The notes below the pieces were generated by a model. That model searched no databases and had not been told where the DNA came from. It was given only the letters and a program-made list of their open reading frames with translations. Made by a program: the position numbers and the translations under genes. Below are positions 47,098-54,458 of a stretch of 64,000 bases of DNA, in pieces (position 1 is the first letter of the stretch; the number at the start of each line of letters is the position of its first letter). The stretch comes from DASRAU01 sp036005805 (lineage in GTDB: Bacteria > Acidobacteriota > Polarisedimenticolia > Gp22-AA2): NCBI GenBank assembly GCA_036005805.1, contig DASYQE010000210.1:18573-82572 (forward strand), written 5' to 3'.

Positions 47098-47723
47098 GAC
47101 AAGAGCACCCCGACGTCGAAGATCATCTGCTCCGTCGCGGCCGATTGGCGCCGCGTCCCGTTGACGAAGGTTTCGATGCACAGGCGCGCGGGATCGAGCC
47201 CGGGCACCACCACGGGCCCGAGCGGACAGAAGGTGTCGAATCCCTTGGCGCGCGTGAACTGCACGTCCTTCTTCTGCAGATCCCGGGCCGTCACGTCGTT
47301 GAGGCAGGCGTAGCCGAGGACAGAGGCCAGGGCACGCGCCGGATCGACCCGGCGCAGCGGCATCCCGATGACTGCCGCCAACTCCCCTTCGTGGTCGACC
47401 CGCGCACTCTCGGGAGGGAGCCGGATGACGCCCCGGTGCGGCAGGAGCGCCGTCGAGGGCTTGAGGAAGAGCAGCGGCTCCTCGGGCACGTCGTGCCCGA
47501 GCTCTCTGGCGTGCGCCCGGTAATTGCGCCCGACGCAGACGATCTTGCGCGCGTCGACCGGGACGTCCCAGACCACACCGTCGAACGAACGGACCGGACC
47601 GCGCGGCGTGAGGCCCGTGAACGGATCACCGTCCGTTTCGCGCCAGCCGTCTTTCTCGATGACGACGTGGAAGGGGCGCCCGTCCGGATTCCGGAGGCGG
47701 GCGAACGGCAGGGCCGCGGGCAT
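46929..47723 (-). CDS. Fumarylacetoacetate hydrolase family protein
   Basis: The 264-residue protein has the FAH fold signature: KIVCVGRNYRAHARELG, FLKPSTALLPHRG, DHEGELAAVIG (metal-binding Glu), CLNDVTARDLQ and VATGTPEGVGPL. Members hydrolyse C-C bonds in acyl-pyruvates or decarboxylate oxaloacetate. The substrate is not predictable. It follows efp by ten bases and its 3' 169 bases overlap the convergent radical SAM gene. Confidence 0.88.
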   Translation of the reverse strand: MPAALPFARLRNPDGRPFHVVIEKDGWRETDGDPFTGLTPRGPVRSFDGVVWDVPVDARKIVCVGRNYRAHARELGHDVPEEPLLFLKPSTALLPHRGVIRLPPESARVDHEGELAAVIGMPLRRVDPARALASVLGYACLNDVTARDLQKKDVQFTRAKGFDTFCPLGPVVVPGLDPARLCIETFVNGTRRQSAATEQMIFDVGVLLSYISRVMTLEPGDVVATGTPEGVGPLAPGDEVIVSIEGIGRLVNRVEAETGAAAPA

Positions 47724-47733
47724 GGCGAACGGG

Positions 47734-48297
47734 CTACTTCGCCCGCTCGAGGTACTTCCCTTCGGTGGTGTCCACCCGGACCCTCTCGCCGATCTCGATG
47801 AACTGCGGCACCTGCACCTGGAGGCCGGTCTCGAGGGTGGCCGGCTTGCCGCTGTTGCTCGCGGTCACGCCCTTCATCCCCGGAGGCGTCTCGACCACCA
47901 GCAGATCGACCGTGGTCGGGAGATCGATGCCCACCGGACGCTGCTCGTAGAACTCCACCATGACCTTGGTGTTCGGCGTGATGTAGTTGACCGCGGGGCC
48001 GAGATCGTCGCGCTGGATGGCCACCTGGTCGAAGGTCTCGGTGTTCATGAAATGGAACTCGTCGCCGGAGGCGTACAGGAACTCCATTTCATGCTCCTCG
48101 AGGTCCGCCTTCTCGACCCGGTCCTCCGAACGGAAGCGGTGTTCGAAGCTGTTGCCGGTCTTGAGATTGCGCAGCTTGGCCTGGACCATGCCGCGCCAGT
48201 TGCCGGGAGTCAGGTGGTAGACGCTGACGACGCGGCAGAGGTTGCCCTCGTGGAGGACCGCGTTCCCGGCGCGCAATTGTGTCGCTTGGATGTGCAC
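47734..48297 (-). CDS. efp: Elongation factor P with Asn at the tip loop
   Basis: EF-P binds the ribosome E site and relieves polyproline stalling. The 187-residue protein has all three beta domains, and ends in ETGLQVQVPQFIEIGERVRVDTTEGKYLERAK. At the tip, where many EF-Ps have a modified Lys or Arg, it reads LTPGNWRG with Asn at position 33, so EpmA-type lysylation or rhamnosylation cannot occur there. The GTG start is preceded by GGAGGGGAA. It is followed by the FAH-family gene. Confidence 0.95.
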   Translation of the reverse strand: MHIQATQLRAGNAVLHEGNLCRVVSVYHLTPGNWRGMVQAKLRNLKTGNSFEHRFRSEDRVEKADLEEHEMEFLYASGDEFHFMNTETFDQVAIQRDDLGPAVNYITPNTKVMVEFYEQRPVGIDLPTTVDLLVVETPPGMKGVTASNSGKPATLETGLQVQVPQFIEIGERVRVDTTEGKYLERAK

Positions 48298-48389
48298 TTC
48301 CCCTCCGGTTTCTGGTCGAAGGCGGCAGTATAACCGCATTCGGAACCGCCTCGACCGCCCGTTGGGCTGCCCGCACCGGTTTGCGCTGG

Positions 48390-48418
48390 TTGCAATTCGG
48401 ACTGGGGGTCTCTAGGCT
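48390..48418 (+). promoter_or_regulatory. nadE promoter, predicted leaderless
   Basis: TTGCAA and TAGGCT are 17 bases apart, and the -10 box ends eight bases before the ATG at 48427. No ribosome site precedes the start. Confidence 0.6.
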
Positions 48419-48426
48419 TCGGGGCC

Positions 48427-49281
48427 ATGCCGCGGGTCCGGAGTCCTGATACGAGCCTCCCGGAAGAGCTGCGCATCGATGCGGAAGGGACGATCGACAT
48501 CCTCGTCGAGGTGATCCGGGACGAGGTGCGCCGGGCGGGGTTCCGTCTCGCCGTGCTGGGCTTGTCGGGCGGGATCGATTCGGCGGTGAGCGCGGCACTG
48601 GCGGCCCGCGCGCTGGGGGCGAAAAACGTCCTGAGCGTGCTCCTCCCCTACCGCTCGTCCGATCCCCAAAGCGCGCGCGACGCGGCCGTCGTGGCGCGGC
48701 GGCTCGGGACGCCGACGGAGACCATCCCCATCACGCCGATGATCGATGCGTACTTCCGGCGCGACCGGCAGGCCACCCGGCTGCGGCGCGGCAACAAGAT
48801 GGCGCGCGAGCGGATGGCGGTGCTCTACGACGTGTCGCTGCGCGACCGGCGGCTGGTGATCGGCACCAGCAACAAGACGGAGATCCTGATCGGTTACGGC
48901 ACCCTCTTCGGGGATCTCGCCTCCGGGGTGAACCCGCTCGGGGATCTCTACAAGACGCAGGTGCGGCAGGTGGCGCTGGCGCTGGGGCTGCCGGAGGAGC
49001 TCGTCTGGAAGACGGCGTCGGCCGACCTGTGGCAGGGGCAGTCGGACGAATCCGACATCGGCTACCGGTACCGCGACATCGACGCGGTCCTCCTGCGCCT
49101 GGTGGAGCGGCGCGATCGACCCGAGGACGTCGTGAAGGCGGGGTTCCCGAAGCGCATGGTGGCCGACCTGCACCGCCGCATGTCGCGGTCGCAGTTCAAG
49201 CGGCGTCCACCGATCATCGCCAAGCTGACGCGGCGCGCCGTCAACATCGACTTCCGTTACCCGCGCGACTGGGGATCGTGA
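48427..49281 (+). CDS. nadE: NAD synthetase, synthetase domain only
   Basis: The 284-residue enzyme amidates deamido-NAD. It has the ATP pyrophosphatase P-loop SGGIDS (47-52), GTSNKTE and the SADLWQGQSDE loop. It lacks the N-terminal glutaminase domain of long NadE proteins, so it should use free ammonia or ammonia from a separate glutaminase, for which the amidase at 44423 is a candidate. Its stop overlaps the rsmI start as GTGA. Confidence 0.94.
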   Translation: MPRVRSPDTSLPEELRIDAEGTIDILVEVIRDEVRRAGFRLAVLGLSGGIDSAVSAALAARALGAKNVLSVLLPYRSSDPQSARDAAVVARRLGTPTETIPITPMIDAYFRRDRQATRLRRGNKMARERMAVLYDVSLRDRRLVIGTSNKTEILIGYGTLFGDLASGVNPLGDLYKTQVRQVALALGLPEELVWKTASADLWQGQSDESDIGYRYRDIDAVLLRLVERRDRPEDVVKAGFPKRMVADLHRRMSRSQFKRRPPIIAKLTRRAVNIDFRYPRDWGS

Positions 49282-50201
49282 GCCGGCGCGACGCGCCCGG
49301 TCCGGGTCCGGCCGCGGCGACCGGCGGATCGCGCGGCATCCTGCACGTCGTGGGGACGCCCCTCGGCCATCTCGAGGATCTCTCGCCGCGCGCGGTCGCG
49401 ACCCTGCGAGCCTGCGCCCTGATCGCCTGCGAGGACACGCGCGTGACGCGCATCCTGCTCGACCGGCACGGCATCGACGTGCCGGTCGTCTCGTGCCACC
49501 GCTTCAACGAGCAGTCCCGCAGCGAGCGGATCCTGAGGACGCTCGCCGAAGGGCTCGACGTGGCCCTCACGACGGATGCCGGCACGCCGGGGATTTCCGA
49601 CCCGGGGGCCGCGGTCGTGCGCGCGGCGCGGAGCGCCGGGTTCGCCGTGTCGCCCGTCCCCGGCCCCTCGGCGGTCGTGGCGCTCTGGTCGGTGAGCGGG
49701 CTCGAGGGTCCGTTCACCTTCATCGGCTTCCTGCCGCAGCGCGGCGGCGAGAGACGGCGCGCGCTGGAGGCGCTCGCCACCGAGCCGCGGCCGCTGGTCT
49801 TCTATGAGTCGCCGCACCGGATCCTGGCCATGCTGGAGGACGCGGAAGCGACACTCGGCGACCGGCCCGCGCTCCTCGGACGCGAACTGACGAAGCTCCA
49901 CGAGGAGGTCCTGGCCGGACGCCTGTCGGAGATCCGCGCGCGATTGGCGCGCGGCCAGGTCCGCGGCGAGATCAGCCTGATCGTCGCCCCGGCGACGGCC
50001 GGAAGCTCCAAAACCGCCGACGCCGGCGGTGAAGCCGACGCCGAAACGCGGCTCGAGGCGGCGGCCGGAGAGGTGCTGCGCCTCGTCGAGAACGGGATCG
50101 ACAAGGGGACGGCGCTGAAGCGCGTGGCGCGCGATCGCGGCGTGCCGCGGCGCGCCCTCTACGACCGCCTGGTCCGGATGAAGCGCCGCGACGACGACTG
50201 A
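49278..50201 (+). CDS. rsmI: 16S rRNA (cytidine-1402-2'-O)-methyltransferase
   Basis: The 307-residue SAM-dependent tetrapyrrole-methylase-fold enzyme modifies C1402 of 16S rRNA. It has ILHVVGTPLGHLEDLSPRA, ACEDTRVTRILLDRHG, TTDAGTPGISDPG, VPGPSAVVALWSVSG and FYESPHRI, all diagnostic. The C-terminus carries the helical RsmI tail with VARDRGVPRRALYD. The GTG start overlaps nadE. Confidence 0.94.
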   Translation: MSRRDAPGPGPAAATGGSRGILHVVGTPLGHLEDLSPRAVATLRACALIACEDTRVTRILLDRHGIDVPVVSCHRFNEQSRSERILRTLAEGLDVALTTDAGTPGISDPGAAVVRAARSAGFAVSPVPGPSAVVALWSVSGLEGPFTFIGFLPQRGGERRRALEALATEPRPLVFYESPHRILAMLEDAEATLGDRPALLGRELTKLHEEVLAGRLSEIRARLARGQVRGEISLIVAPATAGSSKTADAGGEADAETRLEAAAGEVLRLVENGIDKGTALKRVARDRGVPRRALYDRLVRMKRRDDD

Positions 50202-50230
50202 CCGGAAAGGTCGGCCGGGACGACCGGGGG

Positions 50231-51019
50231 TCAGGCCGGGAGCGGCTCGTCCTCGGGAGCGACCGTCTCGCCGCCCGGCGGCTCGTACTCGTAGCGCAGG
50301 CAGCACTTGAGGCGGCCGCACATCCCCGAGAGCTTGCTCGGGTTGAGGCTCAGCTTCTGCGCCTTGGCCATCTTGATCGAGATCGGCGCGAAGCCCTTCA
50401 GGAAGGTGGAGCAGCAGAGGGTCCGGCCGCAGGGCCCGTACCCCCCGAGCGCCCCGGCCTCGTCGCGCACGCCGACCTGGCGCATCTCGATGCGGGTGCG
50501 GAAGTGAGCCGCCAGGTCGCGCACGAGATCCCGGAAGTCCACCCGGCCGTCGGCGGTGAACAGGAAGACCAGCTTCTTGGTCTCGGGCACCTGCTCGACG
50601 CGCACCAGGCGCATGCCGAGGCTGCGCTCGCGCACGCGCTCGCGGCACCAGGCGAGGGCCGAGGTCTCCAGCGCGCGCTGCGCCAGGGACTCGCGCAGGT
50701 CGTCCTCGCTGGCGCGGCGCAGGACCGACTTCATGCACGAGATGGAGCAGCCGCGCCGCGAGCGCGTCGTGGCCTGGGAGACCTCCCCCACCTCCCAGCC
50801 GCGATCGCTCTCGACGACGACGCGCTCGCCGAGGTCGAGGTCGAGCCCGCGCGCGTTGAACTGCACGACGCGCACCCGATCGCTGAGCCGCACGCCGACG
50901 ACGGCGACGGTCCCGTCCGGGCTCTTGTCGGCGTCGTCACAGCCGCACCCGGCCGCGGTGGAAGCCGGCGGCGGGGCGGACGACGCGGCCGGATTGTCCG
51001 TCGTCGGGGGCGTTTCCAT
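50231..51019 (-). CDS. ricT: PSP1/RicT family protein
   Basis: The 262-residue protein has a PSP1 C-terminal domain with the Cys-rich segments GYGPCGRTLCCSTF and GMCGRLKCCLRYEY. These bind Fe-S clusters in the RicA-RicF-RicT complex of Bacillus, which affects RNA processing. The N-terminus has an Ala/Pro-rich region and an extra CGC. No ricA or ricF is seen. It is monocistronic, divergent from smpB. Confidence 0.85.
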   Translation of the reverse strand: METPPTTDNPAASSAPPPASTAAGCGCDDADKSPDGTVAVVGVRLSDRVRVVQFNARGLDLDLGERVVVESDRGWEVGEVSQATTRSRRGCSISCMKSVLRRASEDDLRESLAQRALETSALAWCRERVRERSLGMRLVRVEQVPETKKLVFLFTADGRVDFRDLVRDLAAHFRTRIEMRQVGVRDEAGALGGYGPCGRTLCCSTFLKGFAPISIKMAKAQKLSLNPSKLSGMCGRLKCCLRYEYEPPGGETVAPEDEPLPA

Positions 51020-51082
51020 GGCTGGGTGATCTCCTGCTCATGAGCCGGGCGAGTGCGCGCGCCCGGAAAGCGCGGAGGCCTA

Positions 51083-51091
51083 TGCTATGCT
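51083..51091 (+). promoter_or_regulatory. Extended -10 box for smpB
   Basis: TGCTATGCT matches the extended -10 form used elsewhere here. It would start a transcript about 28 bases before the ATG at 51126. No -35 is clear. Confidence 0.4.
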
Positions 51092-51125
51092 CGCGCTCCG
51101 AAACGCGTCAACCCGCGACGTGCGC

Positions 51126-51626
51126 ATGCCTCCCGAAAAAAAAGAAGAGCCGGGGCAGAAGAATCTCGTCTCCAACCGCCGCGCCTTCCACGATTTCCAC
51201 ATCGGCGAGCGGCACGAGGCGGGCATCGCCCTGCTCGGCACCGAGGTGAAGGCGCTGCGCGCCGGCCAGGCGAGCCTGCAGGACGCCTTCGCCCGCATCG
51301 ATCGCGGGGAGATCTTCCTGCACCATCTCCACATCCCTCCCTACTCGCATCGCGGCTACGCCGAGCACGATCCGCTGCGCACCCGCAAGCTCCTGATGCA
51401 CCGCGACGAGATCTTCAAGCTCGCCAGCCGCGCGCAGTCGGGCGGGACGACCCTGGTTCCGCTGCGTCTCTATCTCAAGGGAGGGCGGGTGAAGGTGGAG
51501 ATCGCCGTCGCGCGCGGCAAGAAGGACTGGGACAAGCGCGAGTCGGAGCGCGAGCGCGAGCAGAAGCAGGAGGCGCGCGACGCGCGCGGCCGGGCCTCGC
51601 GCGGCATCGACCGCCGCGGCTCCTGA
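51126..51626 (+). CDS. smpB: SsrA-binding protein SmpB
   Basis: The 166-residue tmRNA partner has NRRAFHDFHIGERHEAGIALLGTEVKALRAG, the PPYSHRGYAEHDP segment and a basic C-terminal tail needed on the ribosome. It works with tmRNA in trans-translation; the ssrA gene was not recognised in this window. ATG 51126 is chosen because the family begins close to it; the earlier ATG at 51087 lies in the promoter. Confidence 0.96.
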   Translation: MPPEKKEEPGQKNLVSNRRAFHDFHIGERHEAGIALLGTEVKALRAGQASLQDAFARIDRGEIFLHHLHIPPYSHRGYAEHDPLRTRKLLMHRDEIFKLASRAQSGGTTLVPLRLYLKGGRVKVEIAVARGKKDWDKRESEREREQKQEARDARGRASRGIDRRGS

Positions 51627-51656
51627 TCGCCTCTCGACGCCGGCGACGCCTCCGGC

Positions 51657-52448
51657 TCAGCGGTTCCCGCCGACGCGCCCGGTTTCGGGGCTGCTGGCGG
51701 TGGCGTAGGGCTTCTTCTCGATCCGCCCGGCTTCGTAAGCGAGCCGGCCCGCCTCGACGGCCAGGCGCATCGCCCTGGCCATCGCGACAGGGTCGCGCGC
51801 GCCGGCGATGCCGGTGTTCATCAGGACGCCGTCCGCCCCCAGCTCCAGGGCGATGGCGGCGTCCGAGGCGGTGCCGACGCCCGCGTCCACGATCACCGGG
51901 ATCTCCGGAATCGCTTCGATGAGAAGCCGAAGATTCAGGGCGTTCTGGATGCCGAGCCCCGAGCCGATGGGCGCGCCGAGCGGCATCACGGCGGCGGCGC
52001 CGGCGTCGCGCAGGCGCTTCGCCACCACCAGGTCGTCGTTGGTGTACGGCAGGACGACGAACCCGTCCTTCACGAGCGTCCGGGTCGCCTGAAGCAGCCC
52101 TTCGTTGTCGGGGAGCAGCGTCTTCTCGTCGCCGATCACCTCGACCTTGACGAGCTCCGAGAGCCCCGCCTCGCGCCCCAGGCGCGCCACGCGCACGGCC
52201 TCGTCCGCCGTGTAGCAGCCGGCGGTGTTCGGCAGGACGGCGAGCCCGAGGTCGGCGAGGACGTCGAGGATGGACGGCTCGCCGCGCTTGCCGAGATCGA
52301 CGCGCCGCACCGCGACCGTCACCATGGTCGCGCCGGACGCCTCGATGGCCTGGCGCGCCACCTCAAGGCTCGGGTACTTGCCGGTCCCGACGATGAGCCG
52401 CGATCCGAGCTCCCGTCCGCCGAACGTCAAGGATCCTTTGCGCGCCAC
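51657..52448 (-). CDS. thiG: Thiazole synthase
   Basis: ThiG builds the thiazole ring of thiamine from deoxyxylulose-5-P, dehydroglycine and ThiS-thiocarboxylate. The 263-residue TIM barrel has SRLIVGTGKY, LPNTAGCYTADEAVR, LVKVEVIGDEK (Schiff-base Lys), VMPLGAPIGSGLG and DAGVGTASDAA. The GTG start at 52448 is four bases after the thiS stop. No TPP riboswitch was seen upstream. Confidence 0.96.
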   Translation of the reverse strand: MARKGSLTFGGRELGSRLIVGTGKYPSLEVARQAIEASGATMVTVAVRRVDLGKRGEPSILDVLADLGLAVLPNTAGCYTADEAVRVARLGREAGLSELVKVEVIGDEKTLLPDNEGLLQATRTLVKDGFVVLPYTNDDLVVAKRLRDAGAAAVMPLGAPIGSGLGIQNALNLRLLIEAIPEIPVIVDAGVGTASDAAIALELGADGVLMNTGIAGARDPVAMARAMRLAVEAGRLAYEAGRIEKKPYATASSPETGRVGGNR

Positions 52449-52452
52449 GACC

Positions 52453-52653
52453 TCATCCTCCTCCGACCAGGGTCACGACTTCGATCACGTCGCCTTCCGC
52501 GAGCACGACACCGGCGTACTGCCCGCGCGGCACGATTTCACCATTGCGCTCGACGGCGATGCGCGCCGCCGGCAGGCCCAGCCGCCCGATGAGAGCCTCG
52601 AGGGTCGCCCCTTCCGGCGCCTCGGCCACCGAACCGTTCAGGCGCAGCTGCAC
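52453..52653 (-). CDS. thiS: Sulfur carrier protein ThiS
   Basis: The 66-residue ubiquitin-like protein carries sulfur as a C-terminal thiocarboxylate. It ends VTLVGGG, giving the required Gly-Gly, and has RIAVERNGEIVPR typical of the family. The GTG start lies six bases after the upstream unknown gene. ThiF, the activating enzyme, is not in the window. Confidence 0.95.
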   Translation of the reverse strand: MQLRLNGSVAEAPEGATLEALIGRLGLPAARIAVERNGEIVPRGQYAGVVLAEGDVIEVVTLVGGG

Positions 52654-52659
52654 GGCGGC

Positions 52660-53322
52660 TCAGGTCGCGCTGGCGCGCGACGGGATCCGATCCACCGCCT
52701 GCTTGGTCTCGGCCACGTCCTTGCCCGCCTGCGCCTGGATCAGGAGCGCGGCCGTGCCGCGACCGATCTCCGGAATGGCGACGGTGATCGCCGTGATGCC
52801 GTCGTCGCCGGTCTTCCCCTGGCCGATCTGCCGCGCCTTGCCGGCGCTCGACAGCAGCCGCACCCGCACGTCGGCCGAGTTCACGCCCTGCGTGCTGCGG
52901 GCCCGGGCGACCTGCACCACCAGGCGCACCGTCGAGCCCTCGGGGAGCACCGGCGGCTCCTTCACCGAGACGACGAGCGGATCCTCCCCCAGCTCCGAGC
53001 GGAGGAACTCGAGCACCACCTCGTCGAAGGAGCGCGAGGTGATGATCCCCTCGCCGAAGGGGCGCGGCTTGCGCACCTCGAACTTGCCGGCGCGCACGTC
53101 GAGCAGCACCTGGTTGTGCTGCGTCTCGATGCGGTTGCCGATCTCCGCCTCGGGGAAGCCCTTCGCCTTCAGGTCGGTGTACGAGGAACGCAGGGCCGCG
53201 AGGATCTCCCCGCCGCGGTACACCAGGGTCTCGATGATGGGATTGTCGACCCCTTTGTCCTCGGTCTGGACGTGGTAGACGCGGCCGTCGTGCTCGACGT
53301 CGGTGTTGAAGCCGGTGACCAT
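52660..53322 (-). CDS. Unknown protein upstream of thiS-thiG
   Basis: The 220-residue protein begins MVTGFNTDVEHDGRVYHVQT and continues with a conserved-looking opening that I recall from uncharacterised proteins of Acidobacteriota; I know no function. It is soluble, with a beta-rich N-terminal part (1-80), and ends in another beta-rich domain with RIGQGKTGDDGITA-like strands resembling a carboxypeptidase-regulatory or FN3-like fold. The ATG at 53322 is set by a perfect promoter seven bases upstream. Its link to thiamine synthesis may be only transcriptional. Confidence 0.7.
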   Translation of the reverse strand: MVTGFNTDVEHDGRVYHVQTEDKGVDNPIIETLVYRGGEILAALRSSYTDLKAKGFPEAEIGNRIETQHNQVLLDVRAGKFEVRKPRPFGEGIITSRSFDEVVLEFLRSELGEDPLVVSVKEPPVLPEGSTVRLVVQVARARSTQGVNSADVRVRLLSSAGKARQIGQGKTGDDGITAITVAIPEIGRGTAALLIQAQAGKDVAETKQAVDRIPSRASAT

Positions 53323-53329
53323 CGGGCGC

Positions 53330-53358
53330 ATCTTAGGACGCGCTCCGGGGGGCGTCAA
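53330..53358 (-). promoter_or_regulatory. Promoter of the unknown-thiS-thiG operon, leaderless
   Basis: On the minus strand TTGACG and TAAGAT are exactly 17 bases apart; the -10 box ends seven bases before the ATG at 53322. There is no ribosome site. This is the clearest leaderless promoter in the window. Confidence 0.75.
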
Positions 53359-53365
53359 CTTCGGA

Positions 53366-53371
53366 TAGCAT
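53366..53371 (+). promoter_or_regulatory. -10 box of the DUF1611-epimerase operon
   Basis: TAGCAT ends seven bases before the ATG at 53379, again with no ribosome site. No -35 match is visible. It lies back-to-back with the thiS-operon promoter. Confidence 0.4.
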
Positions 53372-53378
53372 GCGCCCC

Positions 53379-54458
53379 ATGCCCCCGACATCACAGGCCG
53401 CGCCGCCTCCCGAAGGATCCGCCGTCGTCCTGTGCGAGGGATCGTTCGGAGACACCTCCGGCAAGACCGCCCACGGCCTGGTGCGGACCACGCGGCGCTA
53501 CCGCGTCCGGGCGGTGATCGATTCGCTGCTCGCCGGGAAGGACGCGGGGACGGTCCTCGACGGCCGCGCCAACGGCATTCCGATCGTGCGCGACCTCGAC
53601 GAAGCCATGCGCGTCGCCGGTCGCCCCGATTTCGTCGTCGTCGGCGTGGCGACGCACGGCGGCGTCCTGCCGCCCGAATGCCGTCCGGCGATCCGCCAGG
53701 CGCTCGAGCGGGGCCTCCACGTGGATTCGGGGCTGCACCAGTTCATCGGCGACGACGAGGAGTTCGCGGCGCTCGCGAAGAAGAGCGGCGCGCGCATCCG
53801 CGACGTCCGCAGAACGCCGCCGCGAAGCGCCATGCATGCCTTCACGGGGGAGGTCCTGCGCGCGCCCTCGCTGCGGGTGGCGGTCCTCGGCACCGACAGC
53901 GGCGTCGGCAAGCGGACGACCTCGCAGCTCCTGGTGGCGGGGCTCGAGGAGCGGGGCGTGCGCGCCGCCCTCGTCGGCACCGGCCAGACCGCCTGGATGC
54001 AGGGCGCCCCTTACGGTCTCATCCTCGACAGTCTCGTGAACGACTTCGTCTCGGGAGAGATCGAGCACCAGGTCCTGCGGGCGACGCACGACGGGAACCA
54101 GGTGGTCATCGTCGAAGGGCAGGGCTGCCTCACCCATCCGGCCTATCCGGGCGGATTCGAGATCCTCGCCGGGGCGCAGCCGCAGGCGGTCGTCCTGCAG
54201 CACGCGCCCGCCCGCGCCCACCACGACGGCTGGCCCGGTTTCCCCATCTCCGGACCGGAGCGTGAGCGCACGCTCATCGAGATGCTGGGACCCGCGAAGG
54301 TCGTGGCCGTGACGCTGAACCACGAGCAACTGACGCCCGACCAGGTGCGCCAGAGCGCCCGGGAGATCGAGGCGCGCCTCGGCCTCCCCTGCTGCGATCC
54401 GCTGGTGGACGGCGTCGGCCGCATCCTCGAGGCGCTCGAGCCCCTGCGGCGGTCATGA
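53379..54458 (+). CDS. DUF1611 family P-loop protein (DgcN-like)
   Basis: The 359-residue protein has an N-terminal Rossmann-like domain (1-160, with VVVGVATHGGVLP) and a C-terminal P-loop domain with GTDSGVGKRT (171-180). DUF1611 proteins next to an enolase-superfamily epimerase match the DgcN-DgcA pair reported for D-glutamate use through N-acetyl-D-glutamate. ATG 53379 is used since the ATG at 53370 overlaps the -10 box. It is coupled to the epimerase gene by ATGA. Confidence 0.8.
   Translation: MPPTSQAAPPPEGSAVVLCEGSFGDTSGKTAHGLVRTTRRYRVRAVIDSLLAGKDAGTVLDGRANGIPIVRDLDEAMRVAGRPDFVVVGVATHGGVLPPECRPAIRQALERGLHVDSGLHQFIGDDEEFAALAKKSGARIRDVRRTPPRSAMHAFTGEVLRAPSLRVAVLGTDSGVGKRTTSQLLVAGLEERGVRAALVGTGQTAWMQGAPYGLILDSLVNDFVSGEIEHQVLRATHDGNQVVIVEGQGCLTHPAYPGGFEILAGAQPQAVVLQHAPARAHHDGWPGFPISGPERERTLIEMLGPAKVVAVTLNHEQLTPDQVRQSAREIEARLGLPCCDPLVDGVGRILEALEPLRRS

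Noticed and set aside
51657..53360. TPP riboswitch for thiS-thiG
   Set aside because: The operon starts with a leaderless promoter next to the first ATG, leaving no room for an aptamer, and no conserved TPP motif is visible.
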